Source: DB1 sp049323655 (lineage in GTDB: Bacteria > Desulfobacterota > Desulfobulbia > Desulfobulbales > SURF-16). From it: a stretch of 64,000 nucleotides of DNA. The position numbers and the translations under genes are program-made. The notes under the pieces are model-generated. The model did not search any database. It was not told where the DNA came from and saw nothing but the letters and a program-made list of their open reading frames with translations. The stretch spans positions 37,124 through 101,123 of the forward strand of contig JBMONO010000016.1 in NCBI GenBank assembly GCA_049323655.1, in the 5' to 3' direction. This document shows, one piece after another, positions 17,560-25,914 of this stretch; position 1 is the first letter of the stretch; each line of letters begins with the position of its first letter.

Positions 17560-17806
17560 CAGGTCATTGATTATGATTCACGATGATGCCGGGACCGAGC
17601 CGGTTTACGGTTCCGGAGTTCATGAAAAAAAAAACGACACGCGTGCGGCAAGAGACCGCTGCCGTCCGGGTTCCGCCCTTATAACAGATCAGCGGACGGG
17701 AAACAACGGAGATCTTTTTGTCATCATCCGGGGTTGACAGGGGCATTCCGGCACGATAGATTCAAAGCACATTTCCCGCATCCCGCGCCACGGGCTGGCG
17801 GGTGAC

Positions 17807-18064
17807 ATGAATTCTGTCGGGGCTTCCGCCATGAACATGCAAATATGTCCGTACTGCAAGGAAAAAATCTACAGTAACGCCATTGTCTGTCGCTACTGCA
17901 AACGCGACCTGCCTGACCCGAGTCGCCCGGCCGGCCGTTCAAACTCCTGGATTCCCACCCTGTTCGCCGCGGCGCTCATCGTCACCGGCACCGCCTTCTT
18001 CGTTGCCGGCTATCTCAAGGAACGCAACAGCTGGCTGGAAGAATACGAAAAAAACGACGAATAA
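17807..18064 (+). CDS. Small zinc-ribbon membrane protein
   Basis: An 85-residue protein with an N-terminal zinc ribbon (ICPYCKEKI then CRYCKRDL, about residues 12-33 counted from 17807) followed by one membrane helix (WIPTLFAAALIVTGTAFFVAGYL) and a short acidic tail. Similar CxxC-CxxC plus single-TM proteins are common and uncharacterised. The ATG at 17831 directly before the ribbon is an alternative start and fits the usual family start better. The function is unknown. Confidence 0.7.
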   Translation: MNSVGASAMNMQICPYCKEKIYSNAIVCRYCKRDLPDPSRPAGRSNSWIPTLFAAALIVTGTAFFVAGYLKERNSWLEEYEKNDE

Positions 18065-18072
18065 CAGTCCAT

Positions 18073-18106
18073 TGAAAAATGGGCCGTTGCCGGCACAGGG
18101 CGGTGC
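18073..18106 (-). repeat. Dispersed repeat, family C, copy 1 (inverted)
   Basis: The reverse complement reads GCACCGCCCTGTGCCGGCAACGGCCCATTTTTCA, nearly identical to 21819-21851 and partly to 51705-51733. It lies just after the stop of the zinc-ribbon gene. Confidence 0.75.
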
Positions 18107-18164
18107 CGACGAATTGCGCCGGCACCCGGCAAAAACAAGCAATTCGAATTCCGGTACGACGACA

Positions 18165-18818
18165 TCATTTCCTGCCCACCAGCAGACAGAAACCCGCCCG
18201 CTCATCCCGACCTGGTCGGGATTCTTCCAGCCCGGCGAGAGCACCGGGATCCTGAAAAAGCGACGACCGTTCCTCAACAACGACAAACCCTGCCTGCCGC
18301 AGCCAGTCAATCACCTGCCCGGCTTTATAAAAAGTTGCATGTCGATAAAAAGGATGTTTTTTTTCCTTTTTAGCCATGAGCGCCGTGCCCCATGCCCCCT
18401 CAGCCGGGACGAAACCCAGGACCAGATGGCCGCCCGGCTTGAGAATACGGTGACACTCGACCATGACCCGATGCGGATCAGCCAGAAAACAGAGGGTAAA
18501 AAGGAGATAGACGGTGGCCATTCTGGCCGCGGCGACAGGCAGCGCCTCGCCGACCCCCTGTGCCACCTCAATACCCCGCCCTGCGGCAAGGCGGAGCGGG
18601 GCAAAGGCCGGATCAATGCCGTAATCCACCGCCAACGCCTGGGCGAAACGACCCGGACCAACGCCGATTTCAAGCCGCGGTGGCGCACAGCGGGTCGCCA
18701 GCTGTTGGAGCGCGGCCAGCTCGATCTCAAAAAGCAGACTGTTATCAAACCAGGCGTCATATTCCGCCGCCCGATCATCAAAAACCGCCGATGTCTGCCG
18801 CCATGTCCGTTGTGTCAT
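18165..18818 (-). CDS. Class I SAM-dependent methyltransferase
   Basis: The 217-residue protein has motif I as RLEIGVGPGRFAQAL (about residues 48-62), GIDPA, then VYLLFTLCFLADPHRVMVECHRILKPGGHLVLG, typical of Methyltransf_11 proteins. The substrate is not evident. Its ATG overlaps the stop of the Ste24-type protease gene (ATGA), so the two form a translationally coupled pair on the minus strand. Confidence 0.88.
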   Translation of the reverse strand: MTQRTWRQTSAVFDDRAAEYDAWFDNSLLFEIELAALQQLATRCAPPRLEIGVGPGRFAQALAVDYGIDPAFAPLRLAAGRGIEVAQGVGEALPVAAARMATVYLLFTLCFLADPHRVMVECHRILKPGGHLVLGFVPAEGAWGTALMAKKEKKHPFYRHATFYKAGQVIDWLRQAGFVVVEERSSLFQDPGALAGLEESRPGRDERAGFCLLVGRK

Positions 18819-20074
18819 GTTATCGTATCTCCAGCAATTTTCAGCAATTTTCGCACCCGATGCGGCAGCGGCGGGTGACTGTAATGCAGGGCGACCTGCC
18901 AGGGATGAGGATGCAGGTTGGCGAGATTATCCCGACCAAGTTTGACCAGCGCCCCGGCCAGGGCCGTCGGTTGGCCGCAGAGTTCGACAGCAAAGTCATC
19001 AGCCTCCCATTCATGCCGGCGTGACAGCCAGGCGGCCAGCGGCTTGACGGGGAAAACGGCCAGCAAGGCACAGAAACCGACAAGAAGCAGCTTCACCGCC
19101 AACGTCGGCTCGCTGATACGAAAAATTTCCACCAGCAGGTTGCTTTCCACCAGTCGCCAGGCAGCATAGAACCCAACCAGTGAAAAAACCTCCATCATCA
19201 GCAGGCGCTTCACGATATGTCTTTTCTTCCAGTGACCCGCCTCATGGGCGAGGATGGCGAGAATCTCCTCATCACTGTTGCGTTCCAGCAGAGTGTCATA
19301 CAAAACAATGCGGCGGTCATGACCGATGCCGCTGAAATAGGCGTTGCCATGGCTGCTGCGGCGGGAGGCGTCCATGACAAAAACACGGGAAACAGCAAGA
19401 CCTGCACCGGCAAGCATGTTGCGGATCTTTTCTTCAAGCTTTTTGTCGGTAATGGGCGTAAACTTGTTGAAAAGCGGCTCAATGACATAAGGTGAGACAA
19501 TGATCATGACGATTTTGAACAGCAGCATGAACCCCCAGAGAAAAAGCCACCAGAGCCGGGGCAACCAGGCAATGAGGTGCAGGGCGACCCAGAGCAGAAA
19601 GGCGATAATGAGACTCGACAGACCAAGACCTTTGATGGCGTCACTGAACCACAGGGAAAACGTCTGCCGGTTGAAGCCATATTTCTCCTCGACGACGAAT
19701 GTGTTATAGAGATCAAAAGGGATACGGAGAAGAGAGGCTGCCCAGAGAAGCAACAGGAAGAAAAAAACGGTGCTGACCGTCGGCGACAATTCGAGCCCGT
19801 TCAGCCACGAGTTGTAACGGTCGAGCAGGCCGCCGAAGAACAGGAGCACGGTGATAAGCACGTCAAGGCCGGCGGCAACAAAACCGACCCGATTGTGATC
19901 AACCGTGTAATCACGCATGCGGGACAGGGTCTTTTCGTCCACCTGGCCGGCGAAGCCGACCGGCACCCGGTCACCGTACCGCCTGACATGGAGGAAATTA
20001 ACCAGAGCGACGCACTGTTCCACCCCGATGATGAAGAGATAGACCAAAAAAACGAGCAGCAGCGGTGATTGCAT
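18815..20074 (-). CDS. M48 family metalloprotease, Ste24/CAAX-type
   Basis: The 419-residue integral membrane protease has several hydrophobic helices in its first 230 residues and the zinc motif LAHEAGHWKKRH, with a downstream EADDFAVEL segment supplying the third ligand, as in Ste24/M48A proteases. It likely cleaves membrane-associated proteins. The ATG at 20074 is taken as start because the protein begins with a hydrophobic helix there; the frame stays open upstream through a 9-bp repeat array, giving an implausible (VEL)n leader. AAAAAAGGA abuts this ATG, closer than usual. It is divergent from the MetF gene. Confidence 0.9.
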   Translation of the reverse strand: MQSPLLLVFLVYLFIIGVEQCVALVNFLHVRRYGDRVPVGFAGQVDEKTLSRMRDYTVDHNRVGFVAAGLDVLITVLLFFGGLLDRYNSWLNGLELSPTVSTVFFFLLLLWAASLLRIPFDLYNTFVVEEKYGFNRQTFSLWFSDAIKGLGLSSLIIAFLLWVALHLIAWLPRLWWLFLWGFMLLFKIVMIIVSPYVIEPLFNKFTPITDKKLEEKIRNMLAGAGLAVSRVFVMDASRRSSHGNAYFSGIGHDRRIVLYDTLLERNSDEEILAILAHEAGHWKKRHIVKRLLMMEVFSLVGFYAAWRLVESNLLVEIFRISEPTLAVKLLLVGFCALLAVFPVKPLAAWLSRRHEWEADDFAVELCGQPTALAGALVKLGRDNLANLHPHPWQVALHYSHPPLPHRVRKLLKIAGDTIT

Positions 20075-20090
20075 TCCTTTTTTCTCTACC

Positions 20091-20153
20091 AATTCAACCA
20101 ATTCAACCAATTCAACCAATTCAACCAATTCAACCAATTCAACCAATTCAACC
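20091..20153. repeat. 9-bp tandem repeat array, seven perfect copies
   Basis: Seven uninterrupted copies of AATTCAACC between the divergent protease and metF genes. The unit is a multiple of three and contains no stop codon in any frame, so frames on both strands run through it. It lies between the two start codons, where changes in copy number would change promoter or leader spacing. Confidence 0.95.
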
Positions 20154-20166
20154 AAATAAAACCAGC

Positions 20167-21741
20167 ATGCCGCCCGAAAGTAAAGATAAACCTGATGGAG
20201 CACGCACCCCCTTCCAGCGCTCCTTGCTCGATCCGGACGCGTTCACCATCACTTTTGAACTGGTGCCGAGTCGCGGCGGCCGCAGCCGCCAGATTGATCG
20301 CACCCTGGATCTCGCTGCCGCCCTGGCCCGGGATGGCCGCATCCGGGCGGTGAGCATCACCGACAACGCCGGCGGCAGCCCAGCCCTCTCCCCGGAGGTG
20401 CTCGGTCTTGAAATCAAGGCCATGGGGCTTGACGTCATCAGTCACTTCTCCTGTAAGGACAAAAACCGCAATGAAATGGAGAGCCAGCTCTTCGGCTGGG
20501 ATCGGCGCGGCCTGCACAACCTGCTGGTCATTTCCGGTGATTATCCGAAGGAGGGTTACGCCGGCCACCCAAAACCTGTTTTCGATCTCGACAGCGTCCA
20601 TGTGGTGGATATGCTGCGTCTGATGAATCAGGGCCGTTTCCTTCATCACGAGAATCAGCGCACCGCCTTTTTCACCGGGGTCGCCGTCTCCCCCTTCAAA
20701 CTGACCGAGGCGGAACAGGTCATGCAGTATGCCAAGCTCCATCGCAAGGTTGCGGCCGGGGCGAATTTTGTCATCACCCAGCTCGGCTGGGATGCCCGCA
20801 AGTACCACGAGGTTCTCCTTGTCATGCGCCAGCACGGTCTTCATCTACCGGTGCTGGGCAGCGTTTTTGTCCCCAGCCTTGGCCTGGCGGAAATCATGTA
20901 TCGCGGCGGGGTGCCGGGCTGCATTGTTGCCGAGGAACTCTATCGCGAAATGGAGAAAGAAGGCCGGGCAGCCGACAAAGGGAAAATGGCGAGGTTGACC
21001 AGAGCGGCCAAGCTGCTCGCCGTGCTCCGCCATATGGGATACAACGGCGCTCACATCGGCGGGGTCGCTCTTTGCATGGAGGATTTCGACTTCATGCTGA
21101 CCAGGGCCGCTGAGTATCTCCCGCAAGCGGCCGAGTTGATCCGCGAACTTTCCTTCTGGCCAAAGCAGGGATTTTATCTGTACCGGAAAAACGAGGAAAC
21201 CGGTCTCAACGCGATTGATCGCACTCCCTGCAAAGCTGACAGCTCCTTTCATCCCGTTTATGAGCTGGCTCGGCTTGTCCATCATCTTGCCTTTGAGCCG
21301 GACAGCCCGCTTTTCCCTCTCTGTCGGACCGGCTGTCTCGCCCTCCACTCTTCCTGTCTGGCCCGGCCGTCTGCCGCCCTGGAACATCTCGCCAAGTTCC
21401 TGCTGTTTGCCTGCCAGAACTGCGGCGACTGCACCCTGGCCAGCCACAACTATCTCTGTCCCCAGTCGGGCTGCGCCAAATACCTGCTGAACGGTCCCTG
21501 CGGCGGCAGCCGGGACGGCTGGTGCGAGGTCTATCCCGGTGAAAAAAAATGCCTCTACGTCAGGGTTTATGAAAGAAACCCGGCAACCGCCGGCATCGAT
21601 GACGGCCTCTTCCCCTTTGAGCCGCCAAGAAACTGGCAGCTCAACAACAGCTCCTCCTGGGCCAACTTTTATCAAGGCAAAGACAGACGAGGAGGCGCCG
21701 CAAGGACGAAATCTGAAAAAAAACAGGAAACCGGTCTGTAA
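20167..21741 (+). CDS. metF: Methylenetetrahydrofolate reductase with MetV-like C-terminal domain
   Basis: A 524-residue protein. Residues about 15-330 form a MetF TIM barrel (FELVPSRGGRS, ITDNAGGSPALSPEVLG, LLVISGDYPKEG, ANFVITQLGWDARKY) that binds FAD and reduces methylene-THF to methyl-THF. The C-terminal about 190 residues match the MTHFR C-terminal/MetV family with Cys clusters (CRTGC, CLARPS, CQNCGDC, CPQSGCAKYLLNGPCGG) expected to hold zinc or Fe-S. In acetogens MetV is a separate subunit; here the two are fused. The ATG at 20167 follows the repeat array and lacks a clear Shine-Dalgarno. Confidence 0.9.
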   Translation: MPPESKDKPDGARTPFQRSLLDPDAFTITFELVPSRGGRSRQIDRTLDLAAALARDGRIRAVSITDNAGGSPALSPEVLGLEIKAMGLDVISHFSCKDKNRNEMESQLFGWDRRGLHNLLVISGDYPKEGYAGHPKPVFDLDSVHVVDMLRLMNQGRFLHHENQRTAFFTGVAVSPFKLTEAEQVMQYAKLHRKVAAGANFVITQLGWDARKYHEVLLVMRQHGLHLPVLGSVFVPSLGLAEIMYRGGVPGCIVAEELYREMEKEGRAADKGKMARLTRAAKLLAVLRHMGYNGAHIGGVALCMEDFDFMLTRAAEYLPQAAELIRELSFWPKQGFYLYRKNEETGLNAIDRTPCKADSSFHPVYELARLVHHLAFEPDSPLFPLCRTGCLALHSSCLARPSAALEHLAKFLLFACQNCGDCTLASHNYLCPQSGCAKYLLNGPCGGSRDGWCEVYPGEKKCLYVRVYERNPATAGIDDGLFPFEPPRNWQLNNSSSWANFYQGKDRRGGAARTKSEKKQETGL

Positions 21742-21818
21742 TTATTACTCTGTCGCCAACAATGCTTTGGCCAATCTCCCGAATCGTTTCGCTCTTTCAG
21801 AGCCGCCGCCCTTCGCCT

Positions 21819-21864
21819 GCACCGCCCTGTGCCGGCAACAGCCATTTTTCAAAGGGCTGTTGCC
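21819..21864 (+). repeat. Dispersed repeat, family C, copy 2, with hairpin
   Basis: GCACCGCCCTGTGCCGGCAACAGCCATTTTTCA followed by a 10-bp inverted repeat (GGCAACAGCC at 21834-21843, GGCTGTTGCC at 21855-21864). It lies 78 bp after metF; the hairpin has no T-run behind it, so it may be a transcript-end structure or just a repeat. Confidence 0.7.
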
Positions 21865-21922
21865 CTCCTCATTGACGCTTGACATTGTCCGCGCCAACCC
21901 CATAAGTTAAAAGAAAGAGGTC

Positions 21923-22828
21923 GTGTTTCCCCATTCCTTTTTTCGGACTTTTCCCATGAACCGTTTTTTCCCGTTATCGTTATCACCCGCCATTATTCTG
22001 TTTTTTGCCGTTCTGTCCTTTCTTTCCCTGCCGCTGCCCGCCGCCGACGCCCACGACCCGAATCAGGTCATCAAGTTCGGCGTCTTTCCCTACAAATCGC
22101 CTCGCACCACCTTTGACCTTTTTGGCCCCATCGCCAAACGCATTGAGGAAAAAACTGGCAAAAAGGTGGAGCTTGTCTCGGCGCCGGACTACAATACCTA
22201 TATTGAACGGGGCAAGGCCGGGCTTTATGACCTGGCGTTGCCCTGCGTTACCTGTTTTTTCAAGATGCAGGAGGCGGGCTATCACGTCATCGCCAGGGGC
22301 GAACCCTCGTTTCACGGCGGCATCGTCGTGCGCAAGGACAGCGGCATCAACGCCGTCGAGCAGCTTAAAGGCCGCCGGATCGCGGCCATCGGTCGTCATT
22401 CCTACGCCGGCTACATATTCGCCAAGACCATGCTGGAGGAAAACGGCATCGATCCGGAACAGGACGTGACCTTTTCTTTTTTGAACAAGGCGGACTCCAT
22501 CATTCTCGCCGTCCTGAACCGACAGCATGACGCCGGGGTCATCCGGGTCGATGTCCTGAAAGATGACCAATTTCAGACCGTGCGCGACTCCCTGGTCGTC
22601 CTTGCCCTGTCGCCGGAGGTGCCTCACTTTCCCTTCGTCGTCAAGAACAGCATGACTCCGGAAACGGTGGCGCAGATCCTGGACGTGCTGCTGGCCATTT
22701 CCCCGGCATCCCCAGCCGACAAGAAACTCCTGGAAAATCTGGGTATTGAACGATTCGGCCTCTGTCAGGACGCGGACTACGAGGACTTCCGCAAGATCAG
22801 CGACCGCATCGGCGACATGAGCCACTAA
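21923..22828 (+). CDS. PhnD-like periplasmic phosphate/phosphonate-type binding protein
   Basis: The 301-residue protein has an N-terminal signal peptide (hydrophobic stretch ending LPLPAADA) and the PhnD/SBP_bac fold: VIKFGVFPYKSPRTT, YNTYIERGKAGLYDLALPC, then AAIGRHSYAGYIFAKTML. The GTG at 21923 follows AAAGAAAGAGG closely; the ATG at 21956 would give a more compact signal peptide. No ABC permease or ATPase is adjacent. Its stop codon overlaps the start of a hybrid kinase gene (TAATG), so it is more likely the ligand-binding partner of that sensor than a transport component. The ligand is unknown. Confidence 0.88.
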   Translation: MFPHSFFRTFPMNRFFPLSLSPAIILFFAVLSFLSLPLPAADAHDPNQVIKFGVFPYKSPRTTFDLFGPIAKRIEEKTGKKVELVSAPDYNTYIERGKAGLYDLALPCVTCFFKMQEAGYHVIARGEPSFHGGIVVRKDSGINAVEQLKGRRIAAIGRHSYAGYIFAKTMLEENGIDPEQDVTFSFLNKADSIILAVLNRQHDAGVIRVDVLKDDQFQTVRDSLVVLALSPEVPHFPFVVKNSMTPETVAQILDVLLAISPASPADKKLLENLGIERFGLCQDADYEDFRKISDRIGDMSH

Positions 22829-25464
22829 TGGTCTCCTGCCGAATCCGCACCTACCTGCTCTTTTTCATCTCCGCCGTCACCCTCCTGCTCGCCGGGGCCT
22901 TTACCACGCTGTATACCCGACAGTTCAAGGAACACACCGTCACCAACCTGTCCGAATACGGACTGACCATCGCCCGCAACATCTCGGTCGCCGCCATTGA
23001 CCACATCATCACCGAGAATTTCGCCCCCCTCTTGGAACTGACCCACGAACTATCGGCAATGCCCAACGTCATTTCCATTGAGATCAGCAACAGCAGCTGG
23101 AACATCCTGGCCGCCACCGACATGGCCCGGATAGGCAACACCATGGAACACCGGCACCACGGGATCTGCCTGTTGCAGGAAAAGCACCAGTGCATCCACT
23201 TCGACCAGGCAACCGGCAGACTCGTCATCAACACCGAGATTCTGCTCAGTGACCTGCTGATGGGCTACAGCACCGTCACCATCTCTTTGGCAGAAATGAC
23301 GGCCCACCTTGACCGGATCTACAACCGCGGCGCCCTGACCGCCCTGATCTTCTGGCTGCTCGCCGTCGGTCTCGGCCTTCTCCTCTCCCGCATGCTGACC
23401 AGACCGGTGAAGAGCTTTATGGAGACAACAGAAGGAATCAGCCAGGGAAACTTCGCCGTAACGTTGCCCTCACCGCGCGGGGTCTATGAACTGGAAAAAT
23501 TCTCCGAAGCGCTTTCGGTCATGACCCGGGCCATCGCTGCCCGGGAGGAGGCCTTGCAGCAGTCGGAAAAAAAATACCGCCACCTCTTCCAGCGGGCCAT
23601 GGAGGGCATCTTCGTCTGCGATAAAAACGGCGTGTTTCAGGACGTCAATCCGGCCATGGTGACCATCTTCGGCTATGAGAGCCGGGAGGAGCTGCTCGGT
23701 CGCAATCTGTTCAGCGACATCTTCGCTTCCGATGAGGGTCAGGAGATCGTCACCAAACTGACCAGCGGCGAGATCTCGGTCAGGAATCACGAGGTGAGAA
23801 TGGTGCGCAGGGACAGCGGTCACATTTTCATCTCTCTTTCCTGCCAGGCGGTCAGGGATGAAAAAGGCAAGACGATTCGTTTTGAGGGGCTGCTGCGGGA
23901 TATCACCCGACAAAAACAGGCGGCAGAGGAGATCGACCGCATGCGCAACTACCTCAACAACATCATCGAATCGATGCCCTCCATGCTGGTCACCGTCAAC
24001 CAGAATTCGGAGATCACCCAGTGGAACAGCGCCGCCCATGCGGCAACCGGCGTGCCGCCAGAGGAGGCACTTGGCAGAAAGATCTGGGATATCGCGCCGT
24101 TTTTTCTCAAATACCGGCAACTCATCCAGACCAGCAAGGCCAACCGGGAACCGATTCGTCTCCATCGCGAACAGATGGAACATCGGCCGGTACAGACCTT
24201 CAATCTCACCATCTTCCCCCTGATCGCCAACGGGGTGGAAGGGGTTACCTTGCGCGTTGACGACATCACTGAGCTCGAATTAAAGGAAAAACAGCTGCGC
24301 CAGGCTCAGAAGATGGAATCTGTCGGCACCCTGGCCGGCGGTTTGGCCCATGATTTCAACAACGTCCTGGGCGGCATCCTCGGCAATCTCTCCCTCATCC
24401 AGTTCCGGCTGGACAAGCATGAAATCATCTCTGAGCATGAACTGCGGGAATACGTGGACCGCATGAACAACGCCGGTTTTCGCGCCGCCGATATGGTGCG
24501 CCAGCTCCTGACCCTCTCCCGCAAGCAGGAAATGGATATGGTGCCGGTGGATCTCAACCTGGCGGTCAAGCATGTCCGCAAGATCGGCGACAACACCTTT
24601 GACAAATCGATCAGAATCATTGTCCGGCCGGCGGCAAACCCCGCCTATGTCATGGCCGACCCGACCCAGATCGAACAGGTCATCCTCAACATCTGCATCA
24701 ACGCCTCCCATGCCATGACCATCATGCGGGAAAACGATGCCTGGGGCGGCACCCTGACCATCGAACTCGCCCGGATCAGCGCCGACCCCATTTTCCGCAA
24801 AACCCACCCAGAAGCCCATGAAGGGCTCTACTGGCAACTTTCCATCAGCGACACCGGCGTGGGAATGGACACGAAAACCGTCTCCAAGATTTTCGATCCT
24901 TTCTTTACCACCAAGGACACGAGCAAAGGAACCGGCCTTGGGCTGGCCATGGCCTACAACATCGTCAAGCAACTCGGCGGCTTTATCGACGTCTATTCGG
25001 AGGAAGGACTGGGTTCCACATTCAGCATCTATCTGCCGCTGCTCGAACGGGAGGGGGCTGACTCCGAGAACCAGAAAAAGATTCATATCCATCCAGGCAC
25101 CGGCACAATTCTGGTGGTTGACGATGATGAGATTCTGCGGGAAACCTCCCGGGCCATCCTTGAATCAGCGGGCTATACGGTGCTTACCGCCAACAACGGC
25201 CAGCAAGGTGTCGATCTCTACCGGGAACAACAGGAGCAGATCAGCGTCGTTGTCCTTGATCTGGTCATGCCGATCATGTCCGGTCGTGAAGCGTTTCTTG
25301 AACTGCGCAAAATCAATCCCGCGGTCAAGGTGCTGCTGGTCTCCGGCTTCCGACAGGATGCCCGGGTGGAAGAGGTGATGCGTCTCGGGGTCAATGCCTT
25401 TTTACAGAAACCCTTTACCATTGAAAGCCTGACTCATGCGATACGGGAGATGCAGGAGCAGTGA
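22828..25464 (+). CDS. Hybrid sensor histidine kinase with HAMP, two PAS and receiver domains
   Basis: An 878-residue membrane kinase: TM1 at about 8-28, an extracytoplasmic sensor to about 165, TM2 at about 168-190, HAMP to about 245, PAS1 about 250-370, PAS2 about 375-490, a phosphoacceptor helix GGLAHDFNNVLGG (His508), HATPase (ISDTGVGMD, GTGLGLAMAYNIV) and a C-terminal receiver with Asp811 (VVVLDLVMPIMSG). It is translationally coupled to the PhnD-like gene. Kinases paired this way read a periplasmic binding protein; the output here may be phosphotransfer from the receiver or to the facing regulator at 25900-26487. Confidence 0.92.
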   Translation: MVSCRIRTYLLFFISAVTLLLAGAFTTLYTRQFKEHTVTNLSEYGLTIARNISVAAIDHIITENFAPLLELTHELSAMPNVISIEISNSSWNILAATDMARIGNTMEHRHHGICLLQEKHQCIHFDQATGRLVINTEILLSDLLMGYSTVTISLAEMTAHLDRIYNRGALTALIFWLLAVGLGLLLSRMLTRPVKSFMETTEGISQGNFAVTLPSPRGVYELEKFSEALSVMTRAIAAREEALQQSEKKYRHLFQRAMEGIFVCDKNGVFQDVNPAMVTIFGYESREELLGRNLFSDIFASDEGQEIVTKLTSGEISVRNHEVRMVRRDSGHIFISLSCQAVRDEKGKTIRFEGLLRDITRQKQAAEEIDRMRNYLNNIIESMPSMLVTVNQNSEITQWNSAAHAATGVPPEEALGRKIWDIAPFFLKYRQLIQTSKANREPIRLHREQMEHRPVQTFNLTIFPLIANGVEGVTLRVDDITELELKEKQLRQAQKMESVGTLAGGLAHDFNNVLGGILGNLSLIQFRLDKHEIISEHELREYVDRMNNAGFRAADMVRQLLTLSRKQEMDMVPVDLNLAVKHVRKIGDNTFDKSIRIIVRPAANPAYVMADPTQIEQVILNICINASHAMTIMRENDAWGGTLTIELARISADPIFRKTHPEAHEGLYWQLSISDTGVGMDTKTVSKIFDPFFTTKDTSKGTGLGLAMAYNIVKQLGGFIDVYSEEGLGSTFSIYLPLLEREGADSENQKKIHIHPGTGTILVVDDDEILRETSRAILESAGYTVLTANNGQQGVDLYREQQEQISVVVLDLVMPIMSGREAFLELRKINPAVKVLLVSGFRQDARVEEVMRLGVNAFLQKPFTIESLTHAIREMQEQ

Positions 25465-25470
25465 GGATCC

Positions 25471-25914
25471 GTGTTGCACAGACATCGCTACGGGGAGGGA
25501 GGAGGGGTGTTCAGTGAGATGCTTGATGCCCTGCGGGCCGGCATGATTCCGGAAAGCGTCACCCTTGGTCAGCGTTTGCGCGCCGGGCTGACCAAAAAGG
25601 CGGCCATTCTCCGCCAGCCTCCCCCGTTCTGGCCCGGAGACCCAAAGATCAACCCGCCTGCCGCTCACCTGCTCTGGGCGGCCATCATTGTCGCGGACCA
25701 GGAGGGTTTTGAGCTGGCGGCGGACCTCATGGTGCTGGAACAGATGAAAAAATACGGAGGGGCAAAGGATGGAGTCGGGGCGCGACGGCGGCTGGAGCTG
25801 ATCCGGGCAGAAACCGCACGGCTGCTGCACCTTCTCCAGGACATGGAAATCGCCCGGCTTATCAGGAAAAAGGCGGAGAACCTCCTGGACGGGCCAGTGC
25901 TACCGGATGTTTGA
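25471..25914 (+). CDS. Hypothetical protein
   Basis: A 147-residue frame starting with GTG six bases after the kinase stop, with TGAGGA as a Shine-Dalgarno formed partly by that stop. No known domain is recognised. The sequence is mostly helical, rich in Ala, Leu, Arg and Lys, with MLDALRAGMIPESVTLGQR and a LLHLLQDMEIARLIRKKAENLL helix near the end. Its 3' end overlaps the 3' end of the convergent response regulator by 15 bp. Position and ribosome site favour a real gene in the PhnD/kinase operon, but it could be spurious. Confidence 0.5.
   Translation: MLHRHRYGEGGGVFSEMLDALRAGMIPESVTLGQRLRAGLTKKAAILRQPPPFWPGDPKINPPAAHLLWAAIIVADQEGFELAADLMVLEQMKKYGGAKDGVGARRRLELIRAETARLLHLLQDMEIARLIRKKAENLLDGPVLPDV

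Noticed and set aside
20065..20166. Start of MetF at GTG 20065 with a (QPI)n leader, and start of the protease at 20203 with (VEL)n
   Set aside because: Both read through the same 9-bp repeats on opposite strands; conserved domains begin only after 20167 and before 20074 respectively.
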